A DNA stretch of 48,603 nt from an uncultured Parabacteroides sp. (GCA_910577325.1 CAJTMR010000027.1:1-48603); one strand, 5' to 3'. Shown: positions 35,149-45,150, counted from the stretch's first letter. The notes: generated from the letters alone by a model not told the origin. Numbers and translations are program-made.

Positions 35149-35740
35149 TTGTTCTTATTCCTTTCTTTTTCCAAGTGTATAATCCTACTGCTGCCAGTAT
35201 GGTGTAGCAAATATAGAGAAACATTGTGGGATAAAGTCCACGCAGGTAATAAAGATATACGGATATGCTGTTGATGATGATCCAGAATATCCAGTGCTCG
35301 ATGATCCGGCGGGCGAGCATCCAGGTGGCACCGATCCCAACGGCGGTGGTAAAGGCATCGCCTGCCGGGATCGGCGAATCGGTGAAATAATGCAGGACGT
35401 GGTAAAGCAGCATGAACAAGGCGAGAATGGCAGAACTGACCCCGGCAAAAAGGCGGGGAGTCATGCTACGGTAAACAATCGTCCTTTGGGAGGGGGCGGC
35501 TTCTTCGGTTCCGGATGTTTCGACTTTATGTCTGCGTGTCCACTGCCAGAAGCCGTATATGCTGATGACGACATAGTATATGTTCAACCCCATGTCCGCG
35601 TATATCTTTGAAAAGAAGAAGACAAAAACATAAATGAGAGAGGTGAGGAAGCCTACTACCCACATGGCACGTTGTTGCCTGATCTCCAAAAACAGATAAA
35701 GCAGTCCGGTCAATACTCCGAAATATTCCAATAGTTGCAT
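35132..35740 (-). CDS. pnuT: PnuC-family thiamine transporter (PnuT)
   Basis: This 202-residue inner-membrane protein has about seven hydrophobic helices. It carries PnuC-family features: LYLFLEIRQQRAMWVVGFLTSLIYVFVFF, YGFWQW in the third helix region, and WIFWIIINSISVYLYY near the end. PnuC proteins are facilitated transporters of vitamin nucleosides. The TPP riboswitch and adjacent thiN identify thiamine as the cargo, as in the described PnuT subgroup. The start is 3 nt after the receptor stop, so the genes are tightly coupled. Confidence 0.9.
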   Translation of the reverse strand: MQLLEYFGVLTGLLYLFLEIRQQRAMWVVGFLTSLIYVFVFFFSKIYADMGLNIYYVVISIYGFWQWTRRHKVETSGTEEAAPSQRTIVYRSMTPRLFAGVSSAILALFMLLYHVLHYFTDSPIPAGDAFTTAVGIGATWMLARRIIEHWIFWIIINSISVYLYYLRGLYPTMFLYICYTILAAVGLYTWKKKGIRTNDSTL

Positions 35741-35743
35741 CTT

Positions 35744-37951
35744 TTAAAAGTTGAATGTGACTCGTGCCATAGCGTTTGTTCCTGCTTGGGTAAAATAGCC
35801 GTCCTCTTTATAGCGTTCACCGTTGACGATTGCCGAATAGACCCAGGCATTGGTCTCGTATTGTTCATTGAACAGATTATTAACCGTGACATCGAGTGCT
35901 ATCTCATTCATGAATTTGGGTTTGAATACGTACCCGATGCGCAGATTATTGACGAAATAAGGATCGATGGAACGGTCTTTGCATGAAGTGTTGTCGATAT
36001 ACTGACGGCCGACAAATTGGGAGTTGAAACTTGCACTTAATTGTTTCCAGTTGAAATTGAACATGCTGTTGGCGATGATGTCCGGCGAAAATGCGATGTT
36101 GGTTGTTCCTAAGTCGTTACGGTCCTCGCGCAGGAAGTTCCAGTCGGCGTCGTATATTTCGATACTTTCAGTGAAGTGCTTGATCTTGTTCTTGCTTAAT
36201 GTCAGGTTTCCATTCCAGTTCAGCCAGCGGGCGATTCTTACGCTTCCCGTGAGTTCCACCCCTATCCGGTGACTGTCTTTGATATTGGAAGTGAGGGCTT
36301 CGCCGATTTCACTGATTTTGCCGGTCAGGATCAATTGGTTGTTGTAGCTCATGAAGTAAAGGTTGGTGCCGATGTGGAAATAGGAATTACCGAAACCGTA
36401 GCCGGCTTCATAGTCGTAGAGCGTCTCATGCCGTGGTCGTTCGTCGGGACCGGCTTCAGTGAAGTTGTCTCGGTTCGGTTCACGGTTGGCTACCGAAAAA
36501 GAGACGAAAGCGTTGTGTCCGTCCTTTTGGAAGTTAATGCCCGCTTTGGGATTGAAGAAGTTCCAGTGTTTGTTGACATCTATCTGGTCTCCGGCTTTGT
36601 CGTCACTGCCTTCGATCGTATAGTGGATGCCTCGGTATTGCATGTCCAGATAGCCGTTTAGATAGGGATGGAACTGGTAATTGGCCTTGGCGTACATATT
36701 GTAATCCAGCTTGTCGCCTGTGTTACGATAATATTCGTAGTCCGGTTCGGGAAGACTGTTCGATTGCTTCGCCCATACGACACGCCCGAAGTGGTCGCCG
36801 TCATAACGATTGATGGCTGCTCCGGCGGAGAGTTGTAAACACTCTCCCTGGTAGTTAACACTGTAGATGATTCCGTAGAAATCGTTTTCCAGCCACTTGC
36901 GGCGGATGAGGTCCGTCTTGGTAATGGTGTCGCCTTGGCTGTCGATATATGGGGATAGCTTGTAGTTCTTGACTTTGGCACCTCCTTTATAATCTTCATA
37001 ATAGCCTCTCCCGTGTGTGTAATGAAGTGTCAGGTTCATGTTCCATAGGTCGCTCAGGTGTTGGCTGGTTGTCAAGTGGTAGTTTTGTTGTAGGTAGTTG
37101 TCCGTCTGGTTTTTGTAATATTTGGTGACCCCGTCTTCTTCATATTTCCCGCAAGGATTGTAGGTACGGTTTGAGCCGAGCATGTCGGAGGGGACGCCGG
37201 TCCATGCTTGATATGTCTTTTCGATACTGCCGAACGTCAGGAGGCGGATCAGCGTATTGTTCCCATAGTAAGCCGCCGAGGCAAAGTAAGAGTGCATGTT
37301 GGCTTTGGCCCGGTCGATATACCCGTCGCTTTGGATATTGGAATAGCGGGCATCGAAAACGAAATGGTCTTGCAGAAGTCCGGTTCCGAGTTTGACCGTG
37401 TTTTTGACTGTTCCGAACGAACCGGCAGAGACTGAATATCCGGTATAAGGTTTCAACTCCGATTTTTGTGTTTGCATGGCGACAGTTGCCCCAAAGGAGG
37501 CTGCCCCGTTGGTTGATGTTCCTGCTCCACGTTGGATTTGGATATTATCTACCGAAGAGGCGAAGTCTGGCATGTTTACCCAAAAGACCGTGTGTGACTC
37601 GGAGTCGTTGACCGGTACACCGTTGACCGTGATGTTGATACGGTTGGCATCTGTGCCCCGGATGCGGAAGCCGGAATAACCTATGCCTGTCCCTGCATCC
37701 GAGGTCATGATCACGGACGGCGATTGGAGGATCAGGAAGGGGATTCCCTGCCCGTCGTTCCGGCGGTTCAGCTCGTCCTTTGTCAGTTCGCAGTAGGCAA
37801 CGGGTGTCCTTTGGGTCACTTTGGTAGCGGTGACGACCACCTCGTCAAGCAACATGTCCTTGGAGATTTTCAGAGAATCTGCCGGTCCGGTAGTTTGGCC
37901 TTGTGCCGACAATGCCATGAATGATGAGGCAATAATAAAAACACGTTTCAT
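35744..37951 (-). CDS. TonB-dependent thiamine outer-membrane receptor (OMR1-type)
   Basis: This 735-residue receptor has a signal peptide (MKRVFIIASSFMALSAQGQ) and a TonB-box-like DEVVVTATK near residues 36-44. The plug domain includes GIGYSGFRIRGTDANRINITVNGVP and WVNMPDFASSVDNIQIQRGAG. A barrel follows, ending in MARVTFNF. There is no CarboxypepD_reg domain. It lies behind a TPP riboswitch and before pnuT and thiN, the gene order known for Bacteroidetes thiamine uptake, so thiamine (or its phosphates) is the likely substrate. Confidence 0.9.
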   Translation of the reverse strand: MKRVFIIASSFMALSAQGQTTGPADSLKISKDMLLDEVVVTATKVTQRTPVAYCELTKDELNRRNDGQGIPFLILQSPSVIMTSDAGTGIGYSGFRIRGTDANRINITVNGVPVNDSESHTVFWVNMPDFASSVDNIQIQRGAGTSTNGAASFGATVAMQTQKSELKPYTGYSVSAGSFGTVKNTVKLGTGLLQDHFVFDARYSNIQSDGYIDRAKANMHSYFASAAYYGNNTLIRLLTFGSIEKTYQAWTGVPSDMLGSNRTYNPCGKYEEDGVTKYYKNQTDNYLQQNYHLTTSQHLSDLWNMNLTLHYTHGRGYYEDYKGGAKVKNYKLSPYIDSQGDTITKTDLIRRKWLENDFYGIIYSVNYQGECLQLSAGAAINRYDGDHFGRVVWAKQSNSLPEPDYEYYRNTGDKLDYNMYAKANYQFHPYLNGYLDMQYRGIHYTIEGSDDKAGDQIDVNKHWNFFNPKAGINFQKDGHNAFVSFSVANREPNRDNFTEAGPDERPRHETLYDYEAGYGFGNSYFHIGTNLYFMSYNNQLILTGKISEIGEALTSNIKDSHRIGVELTGSVRIARWLNWNGNLTLSKNKIKHFTESIEIYDADWNFLREDRNDLGTTNIAFSPDIIANSMFNFNWKQLSASFNSQFVGRQYIDNTSCKDRSIDPYFVNNLRIGYVFKPKFMNEIALDVTVNNLFNEQYETNAWVYSAIVNGERYKEDGYFTQAGTNAMARVTFNF

Positions 37952-38021
37952 CCTTTTTTTCTTTTTGATAATCTGTTATTAAAAGGAATAGCAGAGGTGA
38001 ACTGTTTTGACAGAAGATATA

Positions 38022-38127
38022 CTTTTTCCCTACGCCGGCATTACCCGTCCAGGTTCAATGGGTATAATCTCAGCCTGCCTTCCTGTTTCTGGGCGTCATT
38101 CCGGCAAGCACCCCTTATATTCGGGAA
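38022..38127 (-). ncRNA. TPP (THI-box) riboswitch
   Basis: On the minus strand the RNA reads AAGGGGTGCTTGCCGG near its 5' end. It then has the conserved GGCTGAGATTATACCC, GAACCTGGACGGGTAATGCC and GGCGTAGGGAAA. These are the standard THI-box elements in order. It lies about 70 nt upstream of the thiamine receptor gene and would shut the operon when TPP is abundant. Confidence 0.95.
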
Positions 38128-38159
38128 CAAAGGAACGAAAAAAGCAGGTAATGACCAAA
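38128..38159 (-). promoter_or_regulatory. Promoter of the thiamine operon
   Basis: On the minus strand TTTG (plus CAAA 38156-38159) is followed after 20 bases by TTCCTTTG (plus 38128-38135), one base off the -7 consensus. It sits immediately before the riboswitch. Confidence 0.6.
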
Positions 38160-38281
38160 AGATGCCCTATTAATTCGGATTAGATGGGATAGGGGTGTCG
38201 TTTTGATAATAATCCATTATCGGGGATATATGCAATATATACACGATAAACTTCAGAATATGCAGAAAAAATATATATTTA

Positions 38282-38312
38282 TTTGAAAACTCACTGATTA
38301 TTTGTATATTTG
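38282..38312 (+). promoter_or_regulatory. Promoter of the rimP-nusA-infB operon
   Basis: TTTG at 38282-38285 and TATATTTG at 38305-38312, 19 bases apart, match both elements of the Bacteroidetes promoter exactly. Transcription would begin near 38318, giving a leader of about 60 nt. Confidence 0.8.
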
Positions 38313-38331
38313 CAGACGATTAAGCGAAGAT

Positions 38332-38361
38332 GAGGAGGGGGCGGGCAGTCCCCTTCTTTTG
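38332..38361 (+). promoter_or_regulatory. Hairpin with T-run in the rimP leader
   Basis: GAGGAGGGG (38332-38340) pairs with CCCCTTCTT (38350-38358) in a nine-base stem with two G-U pairs and a nine-base loop, followed by TTG. Its position between promoter and first gene suggests an attenuator or a protein-binding site; this is inference. Confidence 0.4.
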
Positions 38362-38378
38362 TTCTTAACTGTATGTAT

Positions 38379-38846
38379 ATGATTGAAAAGGACGTGATAA
38401 GTCGGTTGGTAGAAGAAAAATTAGCTTCTTCCGGCAATTATTTAGTAGATGTAGTAATTAAACCAGGCAACCTGATTATCATAGAGATAGATAATGATGA
38501 GGGTGTTTGTATCGATGATTGTGCGGAGTTGAGCCGCTATCTGGAGGGCTACTTGGATCGGGATGTGGAGGACTTCGAGTTGGAGGTCGGTTCCGCAGGG
38601 ATAACATCTCCGTTTAAAGTGCTTCGCCAGTATGTGAAAAATATAGGCAACGAAGTGGAAATGTTGCTTAGAAGCGGTACGAAACTTACCGGTATATTGA
38701 AGTCGGCCGGTGAAGATGGTGTGGTTGTCACTGTTGCAAAACAGGTGAAACCCGAAGGAGCCAAGCGTAAAGTGACTGTTCAGGAAGACCAGTCATATAC
38801 ATTCGATGAAATAAAATATACAAAATACCTAATAAGATTCAAGTAA
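38379..38846 (+). CDS. rimP: Ribosome maturation factor RimP
   Basis: This 155-residue protein assists assembly of the 30S subunit. The conserved RimP region reads LVDVVIKPGNLIIIEIDNDEGVCIDDCAELSRYLEGYL, followed by DFELEVGSAGITSPFKVLRQY, and the C-terminal part is SH3-like. The ATG at 38379 (MIEKDVISRLVEEKL) is preferred to 38373 because family members in Bacteroidetes begin MIEK. The order rimP-nusA-infB is widely conserved. Confidence 0.93.
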   Translation: MIEKDVISRLVEEKLASSGNYLVDVVIKPGNLIIIEIDNDEGVCIDDCAELSRYLEGYLDRDVEDFELEVGSAGITSPFKVLRQYVKNIGNEVEMLLRSGTKLTGILKSAGEDGVVVTVAKQVKPEGAKRKVTVQEDQSYTFDEIKYTKYLIRFK

Positions 38847-38853
38847 AAAGATT

Positions 38854-40128
38854 ATGGCCAAGAAAGAGGAAACAATCAGTATGATTGACACACTTGCTGA
38901 GTTCAAGGAGTTGAAAAATATAGATAAAGATACGATGATCAGCGTATTGGAAGACTCATTCCGCAACGTGATCGCTAAAATGTTCGGTACGGATGAAAAT
39001 TACGATGTAATTATCAACCCGGAAAAAGGCGATTTCGAAATTTGGAGAAACCGTACGGTTGTTGCCGATGACGAACTGGAAGACGAGAATCTTCAACTGA
39101 CATTGACCGAGGCCCGCAAAATCGATGCCGACTGTGAAGTGGGCGAAGAGGTAACCGATGAAGTGCATTTTGCCGATTTCGGACGTCGTGCCATTCTGAA
39201 CCTGCGTCAGACATTGGCTTCAAAGATACTTGAATTACAAAAAGACAGCTTGTTTGCTAAATATAAGGATAAAATCGGCAATATCATCGCTGCCGATGTT
39301 TACCAAGTGTGGAAAAAAGAGATCCTGTTGTTGGACGATGAGGGTAATGAGTTGCTGCTCCCGAAAACGGAACAGATCCCGACAGATTTTTACCGCAAAG
39401 GTGAAACCGTACGTGCAATTGTACAGCGGGTGGATAATTACAACAACAATCCGAAGATTATTCTTTCCCGTACAGATAAGTTATTCCTGCAGCGTTTGTT
39501 CGAACTTGAAGTGCCGGAAATCAACGATGGCCTGATCACCATCAAGGCGATTGCCCGTATTCCGGGAGAAAGAGCAAAAGTTGCCGTTGAGTCGTACGAT
39601 GATCGTATCGACCCGGTTGGCGCCTGCGTCGGAATGAAGGGTTCCCGTATTCACGGTATCGTTCGCGAGCTAAGAAACGAGAACATTGATGTTATTAATT
39701 ATACATCCAATGTGTCGCTGTTTATCCAGCGTGCATTAAGCCCGGCAAAGATTTCCTCTATACGAGTGAACGAAGAAGAACGTAAGGCAGAAGTCTATCT
39801 TCGTCCTGAAGAAGTTTCATTGGCTATCGGTAAGGGTGGTTTGAATATCAAGCTTGCCTGTATGCTGACCGAATACGCCATCGATGTCTTCCGCGATGTG
39901 GAAGGCGCAGATGAAGAGGATATCTATTTGGATGAATTCTCGGATGAAATTGACAGCTGGGTAATCGAAGCACTGAAGAATATCGGGTGCTACACGGCGA
40001 AGAGCGTATTGGCAATGAACCGTGAAGAGATTATAGAACGTGCCGACCTCGAAGAACAAACTGTTGACGAGGTATTTGCTATCTTATCTGCCGAATTTGA
40101 AGAAGAACAGGATGAAACCCAGGAATAA
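38854..40128 (+). CDS. nusA: Transcription elongation/termination factor NusA
   Basis: This 424-residue RNA-polymerase-binding factor modulates pausing and termination. The domains in order are the N-terminal polymerase-binding domain (1-125), S1 (about 140-210, ending PKIILSRT), KH1 (about 240-290, DPVGACVGMKGSRIHGI) and KH2 (about 310-350, SLAIGKGGLNIKLA). A short acidic C-terminal helix-hairpin-helix part (about 365-424) follows. It lacks the long duplicated acidic repeats of the E. coli protein, as usual outside gamma-proteobacteria. It starts 7 nt after rimP. Confidence 0.97.
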   Translation: MAKKEETISMIDTLAEFKELKNIDKDTMISVLEDSFRNVIAKMFGTDENYDVIINPEKGDFEIWRNRTVVADDELEDENLQLTLTEARKIDADCEVGEEVTDEVHFADFGRRAILNLRQTLASKILELQKDSLFAKYKDKIGNIIAADVYQVWKKEILLLDDEGNELLLPKTEQIPTDFYRKGETVRAIVQRVDNYNNNPKIILSRTDKLFLQRLFELEVPEINDGLITIKAIARIPGERAKVAVESYDDRIDPVGACVGMKGSRIHGIVRELRNENIDVINYTSNVSLFIQRALSPAKISSIRVNEEERKAEVYLRPEEVSLAIGKGGLNIKLACMLTEYAIDVFRDVEGADEEDIYLDEFSDEIDSWVIEALKNIGCYTAKSVLAMNREEIIERADLEEQTVDEVFAILSAEFEEEQDETQE

Positions 40129-40148
40129 GTATTACGACAAAGTTTGAT

Positions 40149-43091
40149 ATGCCCATAAAATTAATACAAGTACAAAGAAAATTAAATGTAGGAATCAACA
40201 CGGTTGTTGAGTTTCTACGTAAGAAAGGGTTCGAGGTTGAGAATAACAATCCCAACACGCGAATCGGTGATGAACAGTATGCTTTGCTCGTAAAAGAGTT
40301 TGGAAAAGATTTACCGAACGGCGGACGTGAGCGTGAACGGGTTGTGCCTGAACGCCTTCACAGAGAAGCTTCTTCTGTGAAAGAAGAAAAGAGTTCGGAA
40401 ATAAAGACTGTGATACCGGAAGAATTCAAGCCCAAAATCGTGACAAAGGGCCGGATCGATCTGGACAAGCCACATAAGAAAATACAGGAGGTGCAGTCTC
40501 AGTCTGTTTCAGCTCCTGTGGAAAAGAAGGCGGAGAAACCTGTGGAGGTAGCCCCTGCTGTAAAAACTGTTGAGCCGGTTCAGGAGGTAAAAGCTCCTGA
40601 AGTGAAAAATCCGGAAACAAAACAGTTCTCTGAGGAGATAAAAGAAGAAAAAGTTATAATAGTGGAAAAGGAACCAGCAGAAGTGATTAAACCGGAGCCT
40701 GTACAGGAGCCGAAAGCTGCAAATGTAGAGTCAATGACCGCGAAACCCGAGGAACAGGCGGTTCCTGCCGGCAACGGTTCTGGCGAGGAATTATTCAGAT
40801 TGAATACTCCGAAGTTTGAGTCAAAAATCAAGGTGACGGGAAAAATAGACCTGAACGCGTTGAATCAGTCTACCCGTCCGAAGAAAAAGACGAAAGAGGA
40901 ACGAAAGAAAGAACGTGAAGACAAGCGTGAGAAATTTGCCGGTAGCAAGCCTGGACAACAGTCGGGTAACGGATCTTTCAACAAGGGATCGAAAGATGGA
41001 ACGGTGAGATCCGGTGCTTCTGTCAAACCGGGAGAAGGAGGTACTGATGCAAAGAAAAAACGCAACCGTATCAAAAAAGATCGTGTGGATGTAAACAATA
41101 CGCCCGGAACCAATACTCGTCCGTCACGTTCGAACGATGACCGTAAGCCGCGCCTGCGTAAGCCGGTGAAGGCGGAGATCAGCGAGGAAGACGTACAGAA
41201 GCAGGTAAAGGAAACCTTGGCCCGTTTGACCAGCAAGGGAAATAAAAATAATAAGGGAGCCAAGTACCGTCGTGATAAACGTGATGCCATCCAGAAGCGT
41301 GAACACGAATTGATGGAACAGGAAGAGATGGAAAGCAAGGTGTTGAAGCTGACGGAATTCGTGACAGCCAACGACCTTGCCAATATGATGGATGTTCCTG
41401 TAACGCAGGTTATCGGCACTTGTATGAGTATTGGTATCATGGTTTCCATCAACCAGCGTTTGGATGCGGAAACTATTAATATCGTAGCTGAAGAATTCGG
41501 CTTCCAGACCGAATATGTAAGTGCCGAAGTCGTTGAAGCCATCAAGGCAGATGAAGAAGACGACAACGAAGAAGATTGGGTTGCACGTCCTCCTATCGTA
41601 ACAGTGATGGGACACGTTGACCACGGTAAGACTTCTTTGTTGGATAACATTCGTAATGCAAATGTCATTGCCGGTGAGGCCGGAGGTATCACGCAACATA
41701 TCGGTGCTTACAACGTGAAGTTGCAAAGCGGACGCCGTATAACGTTCTTGGATACACCGGGGCATGAGGCCTTTACTGCCATGCGTGCCCGTGGCGCCAA
41801 GGTGACGGATATCGCGATTATCATTGTGGCTGCCGACGATAATGTCATGCCACAGACCGTTGAAGCGATCAACCATGCTTCGGCTGCTGGCGTTCCGATT
41901 GTATTTGCTATCAATAAGATCGACAAGCCGCATGCTAATCCGGACAAGATCAAGGAGGAATTGGCTAACATGAATTACTTGGTAGAAGATTGGGGTGGTA
42001 AGTACCAAAGCCAGGAAATTTCGGCCAAAAAAGGCATTGGTGTGGAAGACCTGTTGGAAAAGGTATTACTGGAGGCCGACTTGCTTGACTTGAAGGCTAA
42101 TCCGAAGAGACGTGCCGTTGGTTCCATCATCGAATCTTCACTTGACAAAGGACGTGGGTATGTTTCTACCGTGCTGGTTGAAAACGGAACGCTGAAGGTT
42201 GGTGATATCGTATTGGCCGGAACCCATTTCGGTCGTGTAAAAGCGATGTTTAACGAACGTAACCAGCGTATCGAACAGGCGGGACCTTCCGAACCGGCTC
42301 TGATTCTTGGCTTGAACGGTGCTCCGCAGGCCGGTGATACGTTCAACGTACTGGAAACAGACCAGGAAGCCCGTGAAATCGCCAACCGCCGTGAACAGTT
42401 ACAGCGTGAGTTGGGTCTGCGTACGCAGAAGATGCTTACACTGGACGATATAGGCCGTCGTATTGCAGTTGGTAACTTCCAGGAACTGAACGTGATTGTG
42501 AAGGGTGATGTGGACGGCTCCGTAGAAGCGCTGTCCGACTCTCTGATCCGTTTGTCTACGGAGGAAATTCAGGTGAACGTGATCCACAAGGCTGTCGGCC
42601 AGATCTCTGAATCGGATGTCGTGCTGGCTGCCGCGTCTAATGCGATCATCATCGGATTCCAAGTGCGTCCTGCTTTGCCTGCACGTCGTTTGGCAGAGAA
42701 GGAAGGTGTCGAAATCCGTCTGTACTCGATCATTTATGATGCGATTGAAGAGGTCAAGAGTGCGATGGAAGGTATGCTTTCGCCGGAAATCAAGGAAGAG
42801 ATCACGGCTAACGTGGAAGTGCAACAGGTATTCAAGATCACGAAAGTGGGTACGATTGCCGGATGTATGGTGCGTGAAGGAAAGATCAAACGTTCGAACA
42901 AGGTGCGCGTGATTCGTGATGGTATCGTGGTCCATTCCGGTGAGTTGGAATCTTTGAAACGTTTCAAGGATGATGTGAAGGAAGTGGTTGCCGGTTTGGA
43001 TTGTGGTTTGAACATTGTGAACTACAATGATATTCAGGTAGGCGATATCATCGAGGCATACGAAGAAACGGAAATCAAGAAGACATTGTAA
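40149..43091 (+). CDS. infB: Translation initiation factor IF-2
   Basis: This 980-residue GTPase brings initiator tRNA to the 30S subunit. An IF2_N domain (1-45, KLIQVQRKLNVGINTVVEFLRKKG) is followed by a long Lys/Glu/Pro/Val-rich linker (about 60-370). The G domain has G1 GHVDHGKT at Gly488-Thr495, G3 DTPGHE and G4 NKID. Domains II and III and the C-terminal tRNA-binding domain follow (ending IIEAYEETEIKKTL). The long, repetitive linker is typical of Bacteroidetes IF-2. The gene starts 20 nt after nusA. Confidence 0.98.
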   Translation: MPIKLIQVQRKLNVGINTVVEFLRKKGFEVENNNPNTRIGDEQYALLVKEFGKDLPNGGRERERVVPERLHREASSVKEEKSSEIKTVIPEEFKPKIVTKGRIDLDKPHKKIQEVQSQSVSAPVEKKAEKPVEVAPAVKTVEPVQEVKAPEVKNPETKQFSEEIKEEKVIIVEKEPAEVIKPEPVQEPKAANVESMTAKPEEQAVPAGNGSGEELFRLNTPKFESKIKVTGKIDLNALNQSTRPKKKTKEERKKEREDKREKFAGSKPGQQSGNGSFNKGSKDGTVRSGASVKPGEGGTDAKKKRNRIKKDRVDVNNTPGTNTRPSRSNDDRKPRLRKPVKAEISEEDVQKQVKETLARLTSKGNKNNKGAKYRRDKRDAIQKREHELMEQEEMESKVLKLTEFVTANDLANMMDVPVTQVIGTCMSIGIMVSINQRLDAETINIVAEEFGFQTEYVSAEVVEAIKADEEDDNEEDWVARPPIVTVMGHVDHGKTSLLDNIRNANVIAGEAGGITQHIGAYNVKLQSGRRITFLDTPGHEAFTAMRARGAKVTDIAIIIVAADDNVMPQTVEAINHASAAGVPIVFAINKIDKPHANPDKIKEELANMNYLVEDWGGKYQSQEISAKKGIGVEDLLEKVLLEADLLDLKANPKRRAVGSIIESSLDKGRGYVSTVLVENGTLKVGDIVLAGTHFGRVKAMFNERNQRIEQAGPSEPALILGLNGAPQAGDTFNVLETDQEAREIANRREQLQRELGLRTQKMLTLDDIGRRIAVGNFQELNVIVKGDVDGSVEALSDSLIRLSTEEIQVNVIHKAVGQISESDVVLAAASNAIIIGFQVRPALPARRLAEKEGVEIRLYSIIYDAIEEVKSAMEGMLSPEIKEEITANVEVQQVFKITKVGTIAGCMVREGKIKRSNKVRVIRDGIVVHSGELESLKRFKDDVKEVVAGLDCGLNIVNYNDIQVGDIIEAYEETEIKKTL

Positions 43092-43093
43092 AC

Positions 43094-43585
43094 ATGAACT
43101 GGTTGGACATTACATTGCTATGTCTGGCGGGAATAGGATTTGTGAAAGGCCTGTTTGATGGAGTCATCAAACAGGTTGTTTCGCTTATAGCCCTTTTGGT
43201 CGGGATCTTTTTTTGTACGAAGGCGGCACTTTGGCTGCGCGGATATATATTGGCATTGGGCTGGTTTCCCGAACAAGGAGTGACGGTGCTCAGTTACGTA
43301 GCAGGTTTCCTGCTGATTGTGGGTGTCATATTGCTGGCGGGTGAGATTCTGACCCGTGTTGTGGGGGTGACGCCGCTGAGTGTATTAAACCATCTGGCTG
43401 GCGGTGTCTTGGGGCTTTGTTTTATGATGGCGTTTGTCAGCCTCTTGTTGAACGGCATAGAGATGATAGACAGGGGATCAGTCCTGATCTCGCGTCAGGC
43501 AAAGGTCGAATCCCGTTTTTATAATTCGGTCAAAGAAATAATCCCAACCATTTACTTCCAAAACTTGTTTTTTAAGGAGGAATAG
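43094..43585 (+). CDS. CvpA-family membrane protein
   Basis: This 163-residue inner-membrane protein has four hydrophobic segments: ITLLCLAGIGFVKGLFDGVI, VVSLIALLVGIFFC, VTVLSYVAGFLLIVGVILLAG and LAGGVLGLCFMMAFVSLLL. The GxxxGxxDG element near residues 17-23 (GFVKGLFDG) is typical of CvpA, a family linked to colicin V production and envelope functions with an uncertain mechanism. The start is 2 nt after the infB stop, so it belongs to the operon. Confidence 0.85.
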   Translation: MNWLDITLLCLAGIGFVKGLFDGVIKQVVSLIALLVGIFFCTKAALWLRGYILALGWFPEQGVTVLSYVAGFLLIVGVILLAGEILTRVVGVTPLSVLNHLAGGVLGLCFMMAFVSLLLNGIEMIDRGSVLISRQAKVESRFYNSVKEIIPTIYFQNLFFKEE

Positions 43586-43616
43586 GTTTCATAAATTGAA
43601 CAATATATATAAATGT

Positions 43617-45065
43617 ATGATGGAAGATTCAAACGACATACTAAATGAGGTAACGACCGGTGATTATAAGTACGGTTTTGTTACCGATATAGATACGGAG
43701 GTGATTCACCGCGGGTTGAATGAAGAGACTGTCCGTATTATTTCTGCCAAGAAGAATGAACCGGAATGGTTGCTTGAGTTCCGCTTGAAAGCCTTCCGCC
43801 ATTGGCAAACGTTGGAGATGCCGACTTGGCCTCACCTTACGATCCCGTCAATCGACTATCAGGATATCATCTACTATGCCGCCCCGAAAAAGAAGGAAGG
43901 CCCGAAAAGCCTGGACGAGGTTGATCCGGAGCTGATGAAAACGTTCGACAAACTGGGAATCCCTCTGCACGAGCGTGCGCAACTCAGCGGGATGGCGGTC
44001 GATGCCGTGATGGACAGTGTCTCCGTAAAAACGACATTCAAGGAAACCCTTGCCGAGAAAGGTATTATCTTTTGCTCTTTCAGCGAAGCCGTCCAGCATT
44101 ATCCCGACCTGATACAGAAATATCTGGGAAGTGTGGTCAGTTATCGTGACAACTTCTTTGCGGCCTTGAACTCGGCGGTGTTCTCGGACGGTTCGTTTGT
44201 CTATATTCCGAAAGGTGTACGCTGCCCGATGGAGCTTTCCACTTATTTCCGTATCAATGCGGCTAATACCGGGCAGTTCGAACGTACGTTGATCGTGGCG
44301 GACGACGAAGCCTACGTTAGCTACCTTGAAGGTTGTACCGCCCCGATGCGCGATGAGAACCAGCTTCATGCTGCTATCGTTGAAATCGTGGCGCACGAAC
44401 GTGCTGAAGTAAAGTATTCCACTGTCCAGAACTGGTATCCGGGTGATAAGGAGGGAAAGGGGGGCATCTACAACTTCGTTACCAAGCGCGGATTGTGCAA
44501 AGGTGAAGGAAGCAAGATCTCCTGGACACAGGTGGAGACCGGTTCAGCCATCACCTGGAAATATCCGAGTTGCATTTTGGCCGGCGATAATTCGGTCGGT
44601 GAGTTCTATTCGGTGGCTGTCACCAACAACTATCAGCAGGCAGATACGGGTACGAAAATGATCCACCTCGGGCGGAATACCCGTAGCACGATCGTATCGA
44701 AAGGTATCTCTGCCGGACATAGCCAGAACAGCTATCGCGGCTTAGTGAAAGTTTCTCCCCGTGCCGAAGGAGCCCGTAACCATAGCCAGTGCGACAGCCT
44801 GTTGCTCAGCTCGACTTGCGGCGCCCATACTTTCCCATACGCCGATATCCAAAACGAAACGGCAGTAGTGGAACATGAAGCAACGACAAGTAAGATCAGT
44901 GAAGAGCAATTGTTCTATTGCCGGCAGCGTGGTATCTCGGTGGAGGAAGCTGTCGGTCTGATCGTCAACGGATATGCCCGCGATGTGATGAACAAACTCC
45001 CAATGGAGTTTGCCGTAGAGGCGCAGAAACTGTTGGCAATTTCGCTGGAGGGAAGCGTAGGGTGA
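43617..45065 (+). CDS. sufB: Fe-S cluster assembly protein SufB
   Basis: This 482-residue protein is the central scaffold component of the SufBCD complex. Recognisable blocks are GLNEETVRIISAKKNEPEWLLEFR near the start, SGMAVDAVMDSVSVKTTF, VFSDGSFVYIPKGVRCPMELSTYFRIN (near 200), EGCTAPMRDENQLHAA, GSKISWTQVETGSAITWKYPS and HVEHEATTSK-like VVEHEATTSKISEEQLFYCRQRG near the C-terminus. The frame is open from a TTG at 43596, but the ATG at 43617 (or 43620) gives a family-like N-terminus. It follows cvpA by about 31 nt and precedes sufC. Confidence 0.96.
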   Translation: MMEDSNDILNEVTTGDYKYGFVTDIDTEVIHRGLNEETVRIISAKKNEPEWLLEFRLKAFRHWQTLEMPTWPHLTIPSIDYQDIIYYAAPKKKEGPKSLDEVDPELMKTFDKLGIPLHERAQLSGMAVDAVMDSVSVKTTFKETLAEKGIIFCSFSEAVQHYPDLIQKYLGSVVSYRDNFFAALNSAVFSDGSFVYIPKGVRCPMELSTYFRINAANTGQFERTLIVADDEAYVSYLEGCTAPMRDENQLHAAIVEIVAHERAEVKYSTVQNWYPGDKEGKGGIYNFVTKRGLCKGEGSKISWTQVETGSAITWKYPSCILAGDNSVGEFYSVAVTNNYQQADTGTKMIHLGRNTRSTIVSKGISAGHSQNSYRGLVKVSPRAEGARNHSQCDSLLLSSTCGAHTFPYADIQNETAVVEHEATTSKISEEQLFYCRQRGISVEEAVGLIVNGYARDVMNKLPMEFAVEAQKLLAISLEGSVG

Positions 45066-45150
45066 TGCACCGTTGTGTCGATGATGCTTGCATGTGGCCC
45101 GGAAGGGGCATGAATAGAAAGGAAGCGTTTAACAAGCAATCAGTATAGTT

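Noticed and set aside
41124..42008. 294-residue minus-strand frame inside infB
   Set aside because: It lies opposite the IF-2 G domain, whose motifs are intact; a shadow frame.
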